Of a DNA stretch of 64,000 bases, positions 31,225-39,812 are shown in pieces. The stretch spans positions 310,001 through 374,000 of the forward strand of contig NZ_CP146614.1 of the NCBI RefSeq assembly GCF_037094685.1. Reading direction: 5' to 3'. The notes under the pieces are model-generated. The model searched no databases and had not been told where the DNA came from. It worked only from the letters and a program-made list of their open reading frames with translations. The DNA is from Massilia sp. METH4 (GTDB lineage Bacteria; Pseudomonadota; Gammaproteobacteria; Burkholderiales; Burkholderiaceae_D). How positions within the stretch are numbered: the first letter of the stretch is position 1; each line of letters starts with the position of its first letter. The position numbers were made by a program, and so were the translations under genes.

Positions 31225-31288
31225 AAAAATGGGGACGGACCCCATTTTCCCGGCAATGTTTCTCGGAAAATGGGGTCCGTCCCCATTT
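31225..31288. repeat. REP-like inverted pair (GGGGACGGACCCC type)
   Basis: GGGGACGGACCCC at 31231-31243 and its complement GGGGTCCGTCCCC at 31272-31284, each flanked by AAAAT/ATTTT, so the pair can form one long hairpin. It lies between rph and rdgB inside an otherwise tight minus-strand operon and could attenuate or process the transcript. Confidence 0.8.
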
Positions 31289-31291
31289 ATT

Positions 31292-32026
31292 CTACTCCGC
31301 CAGCCCCAGTTCCCGCTTTTGCAGCCTGATCAGGTCGCCGATGCCCGCCTCGGCCAGGTCCAGCAGCCGGTTCATGGTGGCGCGGTCGAACGCGGCGCCT
31401 TCGGCCGTGCCCTGCACTTCCACGAAGTGGCCCGCCTCCGTCATGATCACGTTCATGTCGGTATCGCAGCCGGAGTCTTCCACGTAGTCGAGGTCCAGCA
31501 CCGGCGTGCCCTGGAACACGCCGACGGAGATCGCGGCCACGAAGTGCTTGACCGGCACGGCCGGGATCGCGCCCTTCTCCACCAGTTTCGTGAACGCGTC
31601 ATGGGCGGCCACCATGGCGCCGGTGATGGACGCCGTGCGGGTACCGCCGTCAGCCTGGATCACGTCGCAATCGAGGTGCAGCGTGCGTTCGCCGAATGCC
31701 TCCAGGTCGAAGGCGGCGCGCAGCGAGCGGCCGATCAGGCGCTGGATCTCCTGCGTGCGGCCGCTCTGCTTGCCCTTGGCGGCTTCGCGGTCCATGCGCG
31801 AGTGCGTGGAGCGGGGCAGCATGCCGTATTCCGCCGTCAACCAGCCCTGCCCCTTGCCCTTCAGGAAACCCGGCACTTTTTCCTCGATGCTGGCCGTGCA
31901 GATCACCTTGGTGTCGCCGCACTCGATCAGCACGGAGCCCTCGGCATGCTTGGTGTACTGGCGGGTCAGGCGCACGGTGCGCAACTGGTCGACGGCGCGG
32001 CCGCTGGGACGGGTTTCAATGGTCAT
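31292..32026 (-). CDS. rph: Ribonuclease PH
   Basis: A 244-residue phosphorolytic 3'-5' exoribonuclease trimming tRNA 3' ends. Motifs: [69 protein letters not shown], and [20 protein letters not shown] (20-residue match). Full length, so probably active. It follows the phosphatase gene by 12 bp. Confidence 0.97.
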   Translation of the reverse strand: MTIETRPSGRAVDQLRTVRLTRQYTKHAEGSVLIECGDTKVICTASIEEKVPGFLKGKGQGWLTAEYGMLPRSTHSRMDREAAKGKQSGRTQEIQRLIGRSLRAAFDLEAFGERTLHLDCDVIQADGGTRTASITGAMVAAHDAFTKLVEKGAIPAVPVKHFVAAISVGVFQGTPVLDLDYVEDSGCDTDMNVIMTEAGHFVEVQGTAEGAAFDRATMNRLLDLAEAGIGDLIRLQKRELGLAE

Positions 32027-32038
32027 GAAGGCTTTCTG

Positions 32039-32929
32039 TCAGAGTAATTGGGAGGACTTGTCGATGGCCGCGCGGATTTCCGCGATGGCCCGTTCGATCT
32101 CGGCTTCGTCGAATGGATCGGCGGCGCCGGCCAGGGGGCCCGGGGCGGATTCCGTGCAAACGATCGTGGAGCCGGCGCCGGGCACATCCGGGCCTTCCTG
32201 CCACGCGATCGCCAGGCCGGTGGCATTGTCGCCGCCGGGGCCGGCGTTGCGCAAGGCGGCGCGCAGCAGGCCGGGCACGGCGCTGGCCAGGGCACCGGTG
32301 GACAGCGTGGCCACCAGCTGTTCCTCGGGCAGCGCGGCCCACAGGCCATCCGAGCATAATAACATCACGTCGCCGGCCTCCAGCCGGGCCGGCGGCGACA
32401 GCTCGACCAGGGGCGGGCGCGCCGCGCCCAGGCAGTTGTAGAGCTTGTTGCGGTCCGGATGCGCGAGCCGCGCCGACGCGGGAACGAGGTCAGCACCGAT
32501 CAGTTTTTCCACGTGCGAATGGTCGCGCGTGCGCGCCAGCACGCGCCCGCCGCGCAGCAGGTACAGACGCGAATCGCCGCAATGCGCCCAGGTCGCCGAG
32601 CCATGCTGCACCAGACAGGCGACGATCGTGGTGCGCGGCACGTCGGCCAGGCCATGGACCACCGCGTGCCGGTGGATTTCCCGGTGCGCCGCATGGCAGG
32701 CGTCTTCCAGGAACCGTGCCGGCCCCTTCACATATGGCCCGGCCTGCTGCCGGAACAATGCGGAAATCGCCTCCAGCGCGACCGTGGCGGCGACTTCGCC
32801 GTGCGGGTGGCCGCCCATGCCATCGGCCAGTACCAGCAGCAGCGCGTCGCGCGTGTAGCAATAGCCCATGCGGTCCTGGTTCATGTCGCGGCCGCCGACA
32901 TGGCTTTCCTGGTAGACGGAGAAGCGCAT
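32039..32929 (-). CDS. PP2C-type Ser/Thr protein phosphatase
   Basis: A 296-residue metal-dependent phosphatase expected to reverse the action of the kinase encoded 4 bp upstream. Metal-binding motifs are visible: GRDMNQDRMGY, VLADGMGGHPHGEVAA, TWAHCGDSRLYLLRGG, LLCSDGLW, and GPGGDNATGLAI. The start MRFSVYQESHVGG is placed at 32929; the longer open frame upstream runs antisense to and across the kinase gene. About 50 acidic residues follow the catalytic domain. Kinase/phosphatase pairs of this kind next to rph and yicC recur in Burkholderiales (from memory). Confidence 0.92.
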   Translation of the reverse strand: MRFSVYQESHVGGRDMNQDRMGYCYTRDALLLVLADGMGGHPHGEVAATVALEAISALFRQQAGPYVKGPARFLEDACHAAHREIHRHAVVHGLADVPRTTIVACLVQHGSATWAHCGDSRLYLLRGGRVLARTRDHSHVEKLIGADLVPASARLAHPDRNKLYNCLGAARPPLVELSPPARLEAGDVMLLCSDGLWAALPEEQLVATLSTGALASAVPGLLRAALRNAGPGGDNATGLAIAWQEGPDVPGAGSTIVCTESAPGPLAGAADPFDEAEIERAIAEIRAAIDKSSQLL

Positions 32930-32933
32930 CGTG

Positions 32934-33917
32934 TCAGCCTTGCAGGGTGTCAAGGGGCCGCCCCGGCCGCAGGCGCCGCGCCAGTGCGCGCAGGCGGGCC
33001 AGCCGCCCAGCCGGCCGTGGCGGCGCCACCGGAACCCATGGCGCGCGCAGCAGCTTCTGCATCTCGAACAGGCTTTGCGGCCGGGCGGACGGGTCCAGCG
33101 CCAGTGCCCGGCGCACCAGTTGCACGAGTTCGGGCGAGTAGCGCCCGGCCAGCTGTGTGAAATGCTCCGCCATCCGGTCTTGCTTGCGCCGTTCTTCGGC
33201 CGGCTGCGGCGGGGCGCCGGCCATGCACGTGAACATCGCGGCGCCGATGCCATACGCATCGGTCCAGGGGCCGAGCGGCGACGTCTTGAACGTGAGTTCG
33301 GGGGCGGCAAAACCGGGGGTGTACATGGGATTCAACGTCAACGCGCCGGAATCGATCGCGTGGCGGGCCGCACCGAAATCGAGCAGCAATGGCGTGCCGT
33401 CGCTGCGCAGGTAAATATTGGCCGGCTTTAAATCGAGATGCAGCAAGCCATTTGCATGCACTTCGCGCAAGCCGTTCAATATCTGAATGAAAACCTGGCG
33501 GATAAATGCCTCGCCGATTTTGCCGGCTGATTTTGCCTCGCTGCCGCGCTGCCGCGCAATTTGCTCCTGCAATGTGTGGCCGGATTCATACGCCATTACC
33601 ATGTAGACGGTATCGTTCGCGCGGAAGAAATTGAGCACGCGCACCACGTTCGGATGGGCGATTTTCGCCAGCGCGCGGCCCTCTTCGAAAAACGATTTCA
33701 GGCCCAGCCGGAACAGCGGCTGATTTGCCGGTGCCACGGTCGGAGCCAGCTCTCCCTCTTGACGCGATGCCAATGCGCTTGGTAAATACTCCTTGATGGC
33801 AACCGCATTGCCAAGAGCGTCATAGGCGAGGTAGACGATACTGAACCCGCCGGACGCAATTTTCTTTACAATGCGGTATCCAGCTAACTCCAGCCCTTCC
33901 GGTAACTTGGCAACCAT
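32934..33917 (-). CDS. Hanks-type Ser/Thr protein kinase
   Basis: A 327-residue cytoplasmic kinase. The glycine loop is KKIASGGFSIVYLAYD, the ATP Lys is in VAIKEYLP, the catalytic loop is LLHLDLKPANIYL, and the Mg loop is LLLDFGAAR. APE is in FAAPEL. HRD is replaced by HLD, a non-RD pattern suggesting activity without activation-loop phosphorylation. There is no transmembrane helix or external sensor domain; the tail is Arg-rich. It is the first gene of the kinase-PP2C-rph-rdgB-hemW operon, divergent from yicC. Targets are unknown. Confidence 0.9.
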   Translation of the reverse strand: MVAKLPEGLELAGYRIVKKIASGGFSIVYLAYDALGNAVAIKEYLPSALASRQEGELAPTVAPANQPLFRLGLKSFFEEGRALAKIAHPNVVRVLNFFRANDTVYMVMAYESGHTLQEQIARQRGSEAKSAGKIGEAFIRQVFIQILNGLREVHANGLLHLDLKPANIYLRSDGTPLLLDFGAARHAIDSGALTLNPMYTPGFAAPELTFKTSPLGPWTDAYGIGAAMFTCMAGAPPQPAEERRKQDRMAEHFTQLAGRYSPELVQLVRRALALDPSARPQSLFEMQKLLRAPWVPVAPPRPAGRLARLRALARRLRPGRPLDTLQG

Positions 33918-33936
33918 GCGTTTCCTCGCCTACACT

Positions 33937-33972
33937 AGCGCAACTAAGAGCGCAACTGAGAGCGCAACAAAG
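33937..33972. repeat. Three 12-bp tandem repeats in the kinase/yicC divergent promoter region
   Basis: AGCGCAACTAAG, AGCGCAACTGAG and AGCGCAACAAAG follow one another without gaps. They sit 20-55 bp upstream of the kinase start and 55-90 bp upstream of yicC. Helical phasing of about one turn (12 bp) would suit a protein binding in a row. Function unknown. Confidence 0.7.
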
Positions 33973-34026
33973 ACCGGATTGTGTTGAGAAAACCAAGCAT
34001 TGTAAAGACAAAACCGGGGATATCCA

Positions 34027-34932
34027 TTGAGCATTTCCAGCATGACGGGCTACGCGGTTGCCACCAGCGAAAGCGCGGCGGGAACTCTGACCATTGAAAT
34101 CAAGAGCGTCAATTCCCGTTTTCTCGACCTTCAATTCCGCATCAACGACGACCTGCGTGCCCTCGAACCCGACCTGCGCGCGGCCATCATGGCCGCGATC
34201 ACGCGCGGCAAGGTCGAGATCAGGCTCTCCTTCGGCCGCAAGGCGGCCGGCGCGGGCACCCAGGCCCTGAATGTCCCCCTGTTGAACGAACTGGCCCGCC
34301 TGCAGAACGAGGTGACGACGCATTTCGCCGGCGCGCATGCCATGTCGGTGGCCGAACTGCTGCGCTGGCCCGGCGTCGTCGAAGAGGCGCAGATCGGCCA
34401 GGAAACGCTGCAGGCCGACGTGGCCGCGCTGATGGCGAAAACGGTCGAAGCCTTCGTGGGCAGCCGCCAGCGCGAAGGCGCCGCCCTCGAGGCGATGCTG
34501 ATCTCGCGCATCGAGGCGATGGAAGGCATCGTCAAGCGCATCACGCCGCTGATTCCGCAAGTGGTCGCCTCGTTCCAGCAAAAGGCCATCGAGCGCATGC
34601 AGGAAGCGCTGGGCCTGGCCTCGCAAGGCTCGAACGCGGCGCTGTCGCGCCAGGATGCAATGGAACGCATTCGCCAGGAAGTGATCCTGTACGGCATCCG
34701 CATCGACGTGGCCGAGGAACTGGGCCGGCTGTCCGCTCACCTGTCGGAAACGCGGCATATCCTCAAGAAGGGCGGCCAGGTCGGCAAGCGGCTGGACTTC
34801 ATGATGCAGGAGCTGAATCGCGAAGCCAACACGCTGGGCGCCAAGGCATCCGTCAAGGAGCTGGCGGACGCGTCGATGGAACTGAAGCTCCTGATCGAGC
34901 AGATGCGCGAGCAGGTACAAAACCTGGAATAA
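34027..34932 (+). CDS. yicC: YicC-family endoribonuclease
   Basis: A 301-residue YicC/YloC protein, a family recently linked to RNA cleavage. The N-terminal MSISSMTGYAVA and EIKSVNSRFLDLQFRINDDL, and the C-terminal GRLSAHLSETRHILKKGGQV and GKRLDFMMQELNREANTLGA are family hallmarks. The start is a TTG at 34027, which gives the usual few residues before SMTGYA; an ATG five codons later is the alternative. It leads the yicC-gmk-rpoZ-spoT block. Confidence 0.93.
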   Translation: MSISSMTGYAVATSESAAGTLTIEIKSVNSRFLDLQFRINDDLRALEPDLRAAIMAAITRGKVEIRLSFGRKAAGAGTQALNVPLLNELARLQNEVTTHFAGAHAMSVAELLRWPGVVEEAQIGQETLQADVAALMAKTVEAFVGSRQREGAALEAMLISRIEAMEGIVKRITPLIPQVVASFQQKAIERMQEALGLASQGSNAALSRQDAMERIRQEVILYGIRIDVAEELGRLSAHLSETRHILKKGGQVGKRLDFMMQELNREANTLGAKASVKELADASMELKLLIEQMREQVQNLE

Positions 34933-35004
34933 GCCGGCTACAAAACAACGGTTGCCCTTGGTAAAATACGCCTTTGGGCCACCGCCCGCGATTCGAGATT
35001 GCAA

Positions 35005-35646
35005 ATGAACCAACACTTCTCCGGCAGCCTGTTCATGGTTGCGGCTCCTTCCGGCGCCGGCAAGTCTACCCTCGTCAACGCCTTGCTGGCACAGGAACCG
35101 GCCATCAAGCTGTCGATCTCCACCACGACGCGCCCACCGCGCCCGGGCGAGGAACACGGCCGCGAGTACTTCTTCACGACGGCCGAGGATTTCGTGGCCC
35201 GCGCGGATGCCGGCGAGTTCCTGGAGTGGGCCGAAGTGCATGGCAATTATTACGGCACGTCGCGCCTGTTCGTCGAAGAACAGATGAAGGCCGGTACCGA
35301 CATCCTGCTGGAAATCGACTGGCAGGGCGCGCGCCAGGTGAAGAAGCAGTTCCCGCAGGCGGCCGGCATCTTCATCCTGCCGCCGTCGATCGCGGCGCTC
35401 GAGGAAAGGCTGCACAAGCGCGGCCAGGACGAACCCCACGTCATCACGAGGCGCCTGCTGGCCGCGGGTGGGGAAATCGCACACGCCCCCGAGTTCGAGT
35501 ATGTTATTATCAATGAAGAGTTCCCGGTCGCCTTGTCCGAACTGAGCGCGATCGTCCGATCGGCCCGTTGCCGATTTGCGCAACAGGCGGCCCGCAATGC
35601 ATCGCTGTTTGCCCAACTTGGCATCCACGCCGAGCAGCACGACTGA
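35005..35646 (+). CDS. gmk: Guanylate kinase
   Basis: A 213-residue kinase converting GMP to GDP. P-loop: [17 protein letters not shown] at about residues 11-27. GMP-binding: [19 protein letters not shown] and [13 protein letters not shown]. The lid/AAA-like end [14 protein letters not shown] is present. The ATG at 35005 is preferred to a TTG two codons earlier. Lies 72 bp after yicC and upstream of rpoZ, as in many proteobacteria. Confidence 0.97.
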   Translation: MNQHFSGSLFMVAAPSGAGKSTLVNALLAQEPAIKLSISTTTRPPRPGEEHGREYFFTTAEDFVARADAGEFLEWAEVHGNYYGTSRLFVEEQMKAGTDILLEIDWQGARQVKKQFPQAAGIFILPPSIAALEERLHKRGQDEPHVITRRLLAAGGEIAHAPEFEYVIINEEFPVALSELSAIVRSARCRFAQQAARNASLFAQLGIHAEQHD

Positions 35647-35677
35647 GGCACACCAAGCCGAACAACAAGACTATATG

Positions 35678-35719
35678 TTGTAACTGAGTGGCCTGCGCAG
35701 TGACCTCGCTCAGTTACAA
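35678..35719 (+). promoter_or_regulatory. Inverted repeat in the rpoZ leader
   Basis: TTGTAACTGAG at 35678-35688 pairs perfectly with CTCAGTTACAA at 35709-35719 across a 20-nt loop, 38 bp upstream of the rpoZ start. It has no T-run, so it is not a standard terminator. It could be an operator, an RNase site or an mRNA leader structure. Confidence 0.55.
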
Positions 35720-35756
35720 ATTAACCGACCCTTTCAGAATTTGCCCAGGAGTTACC

Positions 35757-35960
35757 ATGGCCCGTATTACGATCGAAGATTGCCTGCAGAATGTGCCGAA
35801 CCGCTTCCAGCTGACCTTGGCCGCCACCTACCGCGCCCGCCAGCTGCTGCAGGGCCACACCCCCAAGGTGGAAGCGAAAGATAAACCGACCGTGCTGGCA
35901 CTGCGTGAAATCGCTGCCGGCAAAGTCGGACTGGAAATGCTGAAGAAGGTCCCGATGTAA
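35757..35960 (+). CDS. rpoZ: RNA polymerase omega subunit
   Basis: A 67-residue omega subunit that assists folding of beta-prime and carries part of a ppGpp site in proteobacteria. It begins [20 protein letters not shown] and includes [10 protein letters not shown] and [16 protein letters not shown], all family-conserved. It lacks the longer C-terminal tail of enteric omega, normal for betaproteobacteria. The start follows AGGAG. Upstream of spoT, so both ends of the ppGpp response are co-encoded. Confidence 0.97.
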   Translation: MARITIEDCLQNVPNRFQLTLAATYRARQLLQGHTPKVEAKDKPTVLALREIAAGKVGLEMLKKVPM

Positions 35961-36024
35961 TCACGGAACCGTTGGTTCCTCTGCACCGCCACAGGTTCTC
36001 CAGTTGAATTACACTGCGAACACC

Positions 36025-38307
36025 ATGAACCTGAACTCCTCTGAATCCGGCATCACCGATCGCCCCGCGTCACGGGGCCGCCGTTCGGCCGCCTCGCGGC
36101 CCGACGGCGATGCCGCCCAGCCTCCCGCCATTTCCACCTCCTCCCTCGCGGCGCCGATGACGCCGGCGGGCGTGGCCACGATCAGCCATCTGACCGAGAA
36201 GCTGGCCGAGTACATGACCGAGGCCGACCTGAAGAAGGTCAAGGAAGCCTACCGGTTCTCGGACGAGATGCACCTGGGCCAGGTGCGCAAGTCGGGCGAG
36301 CCGTATATCTCGCATCCGATCGCCGTGGCCGAGATCTGCGCGGACTGGAAGCTCGATGCGCAGGCGCTGATGGCGGCGCTGCTGCACGACGTGATGGAGG
36401 ACCAGGACGTCAAGAAGGAAGAGTTGATCGAGCGTTTCGGCGCGCCGGTCGCGCACCTGGTGGACGGCCTGTCGAAGCTGGAAAAGATCGAATTCCAGAG
36501 CCAGATCGAGGCGCAGGCGGAGAACTTCCGCAAGATGCTGCTGGCGATGGCGTCGGACGTGCGGGTCATCCTCATCAAGCTGGCCGACCGCCTGCACAAT
36601 ATGCGCACGCTGGACGTGATGGCGCCCGCGAAAAAGCAGCGCATCGCCAAGGAAACGATGGAAGTCTACGTGCCCATCGCCCACCGCCTCGGCCTGAACA
36701 ATATCTACCGCGAGCTGCAGGACCTGTCGTTCTCGCACCTGTACCCGCTGCGCTACCACGTGCTCGCCAAGGCAGTGAAGGCGGCGCGCGGCAACCGGCG
36801 CGAAGTGGTCGGCAAGATCCTCGACTCGGTGAAGAACACGCTGACCATGGCCGGCATCCACGCCGAGGTGTACGGCCGCGAGAAGACGCTGTACGGCATC
36901 TACAAGAAGATGCGCTCGAAGCACCTGACGTTCTCGCAGGTGCTTGACGTGTACGGTTTCCGCGTCGTTGTCGACAGCTTCTCGAACTGTTACGTGGCGC
37001 TGGGCACGCTGCACTCGCTGTACAAGCCCATGCCGGGCAAGTTCAAGGATTACATCGCGATCCGCAAGCTGAACGGCTACCAGTCGCTGCACACCACGCT
37101 GATCGGCCCGTACGGCACGCCCGTCGAATTCCAGATCCGCACGCAGGAAATGCATCGCACCGCCGAATCGGGCGTGGCGGCGCACTGGCTGTACAAGAAC
37201 ACCGACGCGAACATGACCGACATGCAGCAGCGCACCCACGCGTGGCTGCAGTCGCTGCTCGACATCCAGCAGCAGACGGGCGACTCGGCCGAGTTCCTGG
37301 AACACGTGAAGGTCGACCTGTTCCCCGATTCGGTCTACGTGTTCACGCCGAAATCGAAGATCATCGCCATGCCGCGCGGCGCCACGCCGATCGACTTCGC
37401 GTATGCGATCCACACGGGCATCGGCGACCACACGGTATCGGTGACGATCAACGGCGAGCCCGCCCCATTGCGCACCGAGCTGCGCAACGGCGACATCGTC
37501 GAGGTGGTGACCGACCCGAGCTCGCGGCCGAGCCCGAGCTGGCTGTCGTTCGTGCGCACGGGTAAGGCGCGCTCGGCGATCCGCCATCACCTGCGCACCA
37601 TCAACCTGCCCGAGTCGATCGGCCTGGGCCGCCAGCTGCTGAACGGGGCGCTGGCCGCGATCAACATCTCGCCGGACCTGCCCGAACCGCTCGTGGAACG
37701 CCTGCTGAACGAATCGTCGGCCAAGTCGATGGACGAGCTGTATGCCGACATCGGCATCGGCAAGCGCATGGCGGCGCTCGTGGCGCGCCACATCTTCGGC
37801 CTGCTGGGCGGCGAATCGGCGTCCGTGCCGGTCGACCACAACTCGGCGGCGGACCTCGATCCGGTCACGATCTACGGCAGCGAAGGCGTGTCCGTGCAAC
37901 TGGCGCCGTGCTGCCTGCCGATCCCCGGCGACCAGATCATCGGCCAGCTGCGGCGCGACCAGGGTTTGCAGGTGCACACCTCGGACTGCAGCGTGGCCCG
38001 GCGCCAGCGCCAGAAGGAGCCGGACCGCTGGATCGCCGTGAAATGGGGCACGGAACTGAACCGCCGCTTCGACAGCCGCATTCGCCTGTTGATCAACAAC
38101 GAAAAAGGCATCCTCGCCCGCGTGGCCGCGGAGATCGGCGAATCCGACGGCAACATCACCTTCGTGGGCATGGACGAGGACAACGACCACGTGCTGCACC
38201 AGCTGCGCTTCACCATCCAGGTGAAAGACCGCGTGCATCTTGCCGGACTGCTGCGCAATGTGCGCAAGGTCAGCGGCGTCAATCGGGTGAGCCGCGAGCG
38301 GGGGTAA
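36025..38307 (+). CDS. spoT: Bifunctional (p)ppGpp synthetase/hydrolase SpoT
   Basis: A 760-residue RelA/SpoT homologue. The hydrolase HD domain is intact (SHPIAVAEICADW, ALLHDVMEDQDV, KLADRLHNMRTL), as is the synthetase core (YGREKTLYGIYKKMRSK, YGFRVVVDS, KFKDYIAIRKLNGYQSLHTT). A TGS domain (VYVFTPKSKIIAMPRGATPI), a helical region and a C-terminal ACT domain follow. The first 55 residues are low-complexity Ser/Ala/Pro-rich and unusual. The ATG at 36025 is preferred to a TTG at 36004. It should both make and degrade the stringent-response alarmone. Confidence 0.96.
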   Translation: MNLNSSESGITDRPASRGRRSAASRPDGDAAQPPAISTSSLAAPMTPAGVATISHLTEKLAEYMTEADLKKVKEAYRFSDEMHLGQVRKSGEPYISHPIAVAEICADWKLDAQALMAALLHDVMEDQDVKKEELIERFGAPVAHLVDGLSKLEKIEFQSQIEAQAENFRKMLLAMASDVRVILIKLADRLHNMRTLDVMAPAKKQRIAKETMEVYVPIAHRLGLNNIYRELQDLSFSHLYPLRYHVLAKAVKAARGNRREVVGKILDSVKNTLTMAGIHAEVYGREKTLYGIYKKMRSKHLTFSQVLDVYGFRVVVDSFSNCYVALGTLHSLYKPMPGKFKDYIAIRKLNGYQSLHTTLIGPYGTPVEFQIRTQEMHRTAESGVAAHWLYKNTDANMTDMQQRTHAWLQSLLDIQQQTGDSAEFLEHVKVDLFPDSVYVFTPKSKIIAMPRGATPIDFAYAIHTGIGDHTVSVTINGEPAPLRTELRNGDIVEVVTDPSSRPSPSWLSFVRTGKARSAIRHHLRTINLPESIGLGRQLLNGALAAINISPDLPEPLVERLLNESSAKSMDELYADIGIGKRMAALVARHIFGLLGGESASVPVDHNSAADLDPVTIYGSEGVSVQLAPCCLPIPGDQIIGQLRRDQGLQVHTSDCSVARRQRQKEPDRWIAVKWGTELNRRFDSRIRLLINNEKGILARVAAEIGESDGNITFVGMDEDNDHVLHQLRFTIQVKDRVHLAGLLRNVRKVSGVNRVSRERG

Positions 38308-38327
38308 GCCCGCGGCGTCTCCGGCTT

Positions 38328-38379
38328 GGTGTCGTACACCTTTTTCTGGGCGACGCCCCCAGAAAAGGTGTACGACACC
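38328..38379. repeat. REP-like hairpin downstream of spoT (left flank of RAYT unit)
   Basis: GGTGTCGTACACC at 38328-38340 and GGTGTACGACACC at 38367-38379 are exact complements. With the inner TTTTTCTGGG/CCCCAGAAAA they make a stem of about 22 bp with one bulge. It lies 21 bp after the spoT stop and probably serves as its terminator. The next base pair joins the IS1111-group element. Confidence 0.85.
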
Positions 38380-38395
38380 GTACATGGACGCCCCC

Positions 38396-38674
38396 GGTAT
38401 GCCAAGCTTTCTTTTCGTGATGGTTTGTAGGTAAAGATTGCACCCGTACATTCGGACTTTGATGTGGCTGATGCCACTGTCCCTGATGGGATTTGCTGGT
38501 CGACGCCCCCTCGGTTTAACGCACTCAAGGTGCTTGGTGTCGCGCGGGCTAAGCCGACCACGGTCTTACCTGGTTTGCCATCACTTCTTGATCGCTTGTG
38601 CAATCGGTGGAATGTACTGCTCCGCTTCCAAAAAACTGTCCGCTACCCTCCGCGAAGGCCCTCAGCCGAGCCGA
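38396..38674 (-). ncRNA. Candidate seekRNA/bridge RNA region of the IS1111-group element
   Basis: About 280 bp of non-coding sequence follows the transposase gene within the element. In IS1111-type elements the guide RNA that pairs with target and donor is reported to be encoded in this 3' position. A 14-bp perfect stem (CCGAGCCGATTACG at 38666-38679 with 38686-38699) spans the transposase stop codon at its border. RNA boundaries cannot be set by eye. Confidence 0.35.
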
Positions 38675-39700
38675 TTACGCGGCAGCGTAATCGGCTCGGA
38701 ACTCTCTGTCATGAGCCAATAGGGCCCAGACAGTCCTTGCATTCTTGTTGGCCAATGCTACTGCCGCAACGTTCTTGTGCCGTCGCCCAAGCAGTGAGTG
38801 AAGCCAGCCGCTCTTGCTTGGATCCTTTTTGACTGCATGCTGGATCACCGCTCGGGCTCCATGAATGAGCAAAGTACGCAGGTACGTATCGCCCCTTTTG
38901 CTGATGCCCAGAAGATTCGTGCGACCGCCTGTCGAATGCTGCTTGGGTACTAGGCCGATCCACGCTGCGAGTTGCCTGCCATTGGCGAAGTTCCTCGCGT
39001 TACCGATCGCCGCGACCAAAGCGCTGGCTGTGATCGGTCCTATGCCGGGTATCTTCTCCAACCGTTTGGACATCGGGTTCGAGCGGTGCCATTTCAGAAT
39101 TTCCAGCTCGAATTCGTTGACTCTTCTATCCAGCACCTTCAAGTGATCGAGAAGTTCCAGAATGGTCTGGCGAAAAATGCCGGGCAACTCATCCTTCGCT
39201 TCGTCGAGCAGTGCCGGTACTCGCTCCCTGAGCACGGCCAAACCCTTCGGGACAACGAGGCCAAACTCCGCCAGCAGGCCGCGAATCTGGTTGGCCTGAG
39301 CAGTACGCTGCTTGACGAACCCACTACGCGCCGTGTGAACAGCGATAATCGCCTGCTGCTCAATAGTCTTGATCGGCACAAAGCGCATGTTTGGCCTTTG
39401 CACTGCCTCGCAGATTGCCTCGGCATCGGCTGCATCGTGCTTGTTGGTCTTCACGTATGGCTTGACGAACTGCGGAGCTATCAGCTTGACCGTGTGGCCC
39501 AGGCTCTGCAACTGCCGTGCCCAGTAATGCGCGCTGCCACACGCCTCCATCCCAATTAGACACGGCGGCATGTTAGAGAAAAACCTCATCACCTTGCCAC
39601 GCCGGAGCTGGCATCGCATCTCGACCTTGCCGCTCGCATTAACGCCATGGAATTGGAAAACTTCCTTTGCCAGATCCATACTGCATGTCGTAATCTTCAT
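38675..39700 (-). CDS. IS110-family (IS1111 group) transposase
   Basis: A 341-residue DEDD transposase. The N-terminal RuvC-like domain shows MDLAKEVFQFHGV, GMEACGSAHYWAR and TNKHDAADAEAICEA (DEDD acidic residues). The C-terminal Transposase_20 domain shows EKIPGIGPITASALVAAIG and LVPKQHSTGGRTNLLGISKR, the latter with the conserved serine. It is full length with no frameshift, so the element may be active. The phrase AICEAVQRPNMRFVPIKT is typical of the IS1111 group. Confidence 0.93.
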   Translation of the reverse strand: MKITTCSMDLAKEVFQFHGVNASGKVEMRCQLRRGKVMRFFSNMPPCLIGMEACGSAHYWARQLQSLGHTVKLIAPQFVKPYVKTNKHDAADAEAICEAVQRPNMRFVPIKTIEQQAIIAVHTARSGFVKQRTAQANQIRGLLAEFGLVVPKGLAVLRERVPALLDEAKDELPGIFRQTILELLDHLKVLDRRVNEFELEILKWHRSNPMSKRLEKIPGIGPITASALVAAIGNARNFANGRQLAAWIGLVPKQHSTGGRTNLLGISKRGDTYLRTLLIHGARAVIQHAVKKDPSKSGWLHSLLGRRHKNVAAVALANKNARTVWALLAHDREFRADYAAA

Positions 39701-39812
39701 GGTGACGCCCCTCTCTGGTTAAGTGAAACTTCGACAGCTCCACTTTGGCACATCGATGCCGTCTCAGGGTGGGGGCGTCCATCCCATTGGTTTTCTCTTG
39801 AGCTCGCCACGT

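Larger units (their letters stand above)
38381..39789 (-). mobile_element. IS1111-group insertion sequence (IS110 family)
   Basis: The boundaries are deduced from restoring the RAYT flank. A 12-bp subterminal inverted repeat ATGGACGCCCCC occurs at 38384-38395 and, complemented, at 39771-39782. It lies 7 bp inside the transposase-proximal end and 3 bp inside the other end, the asymmetric spacing described for IS1111-type elements. Length is 1409 bp. One base (G) at the junction is ambiguous between element and target. No longer target duplication is seen, as usual for this family. Confidence 0.8.

Noticed and set aside
33937..33972. 12-bp repeats as a CRISPR array or origin iterons
   Set aside because: There are no spacers and no cas genes, and no replication initiator gene is nearby. 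They are more likely a regulatory repeat.
38438..38832. Plus-strand frames across the non-coding end of the IS1111-group element
   Set aside because: They overlap the transposase antisense and have no family match; the region is better explained as IS non-coding sequence.
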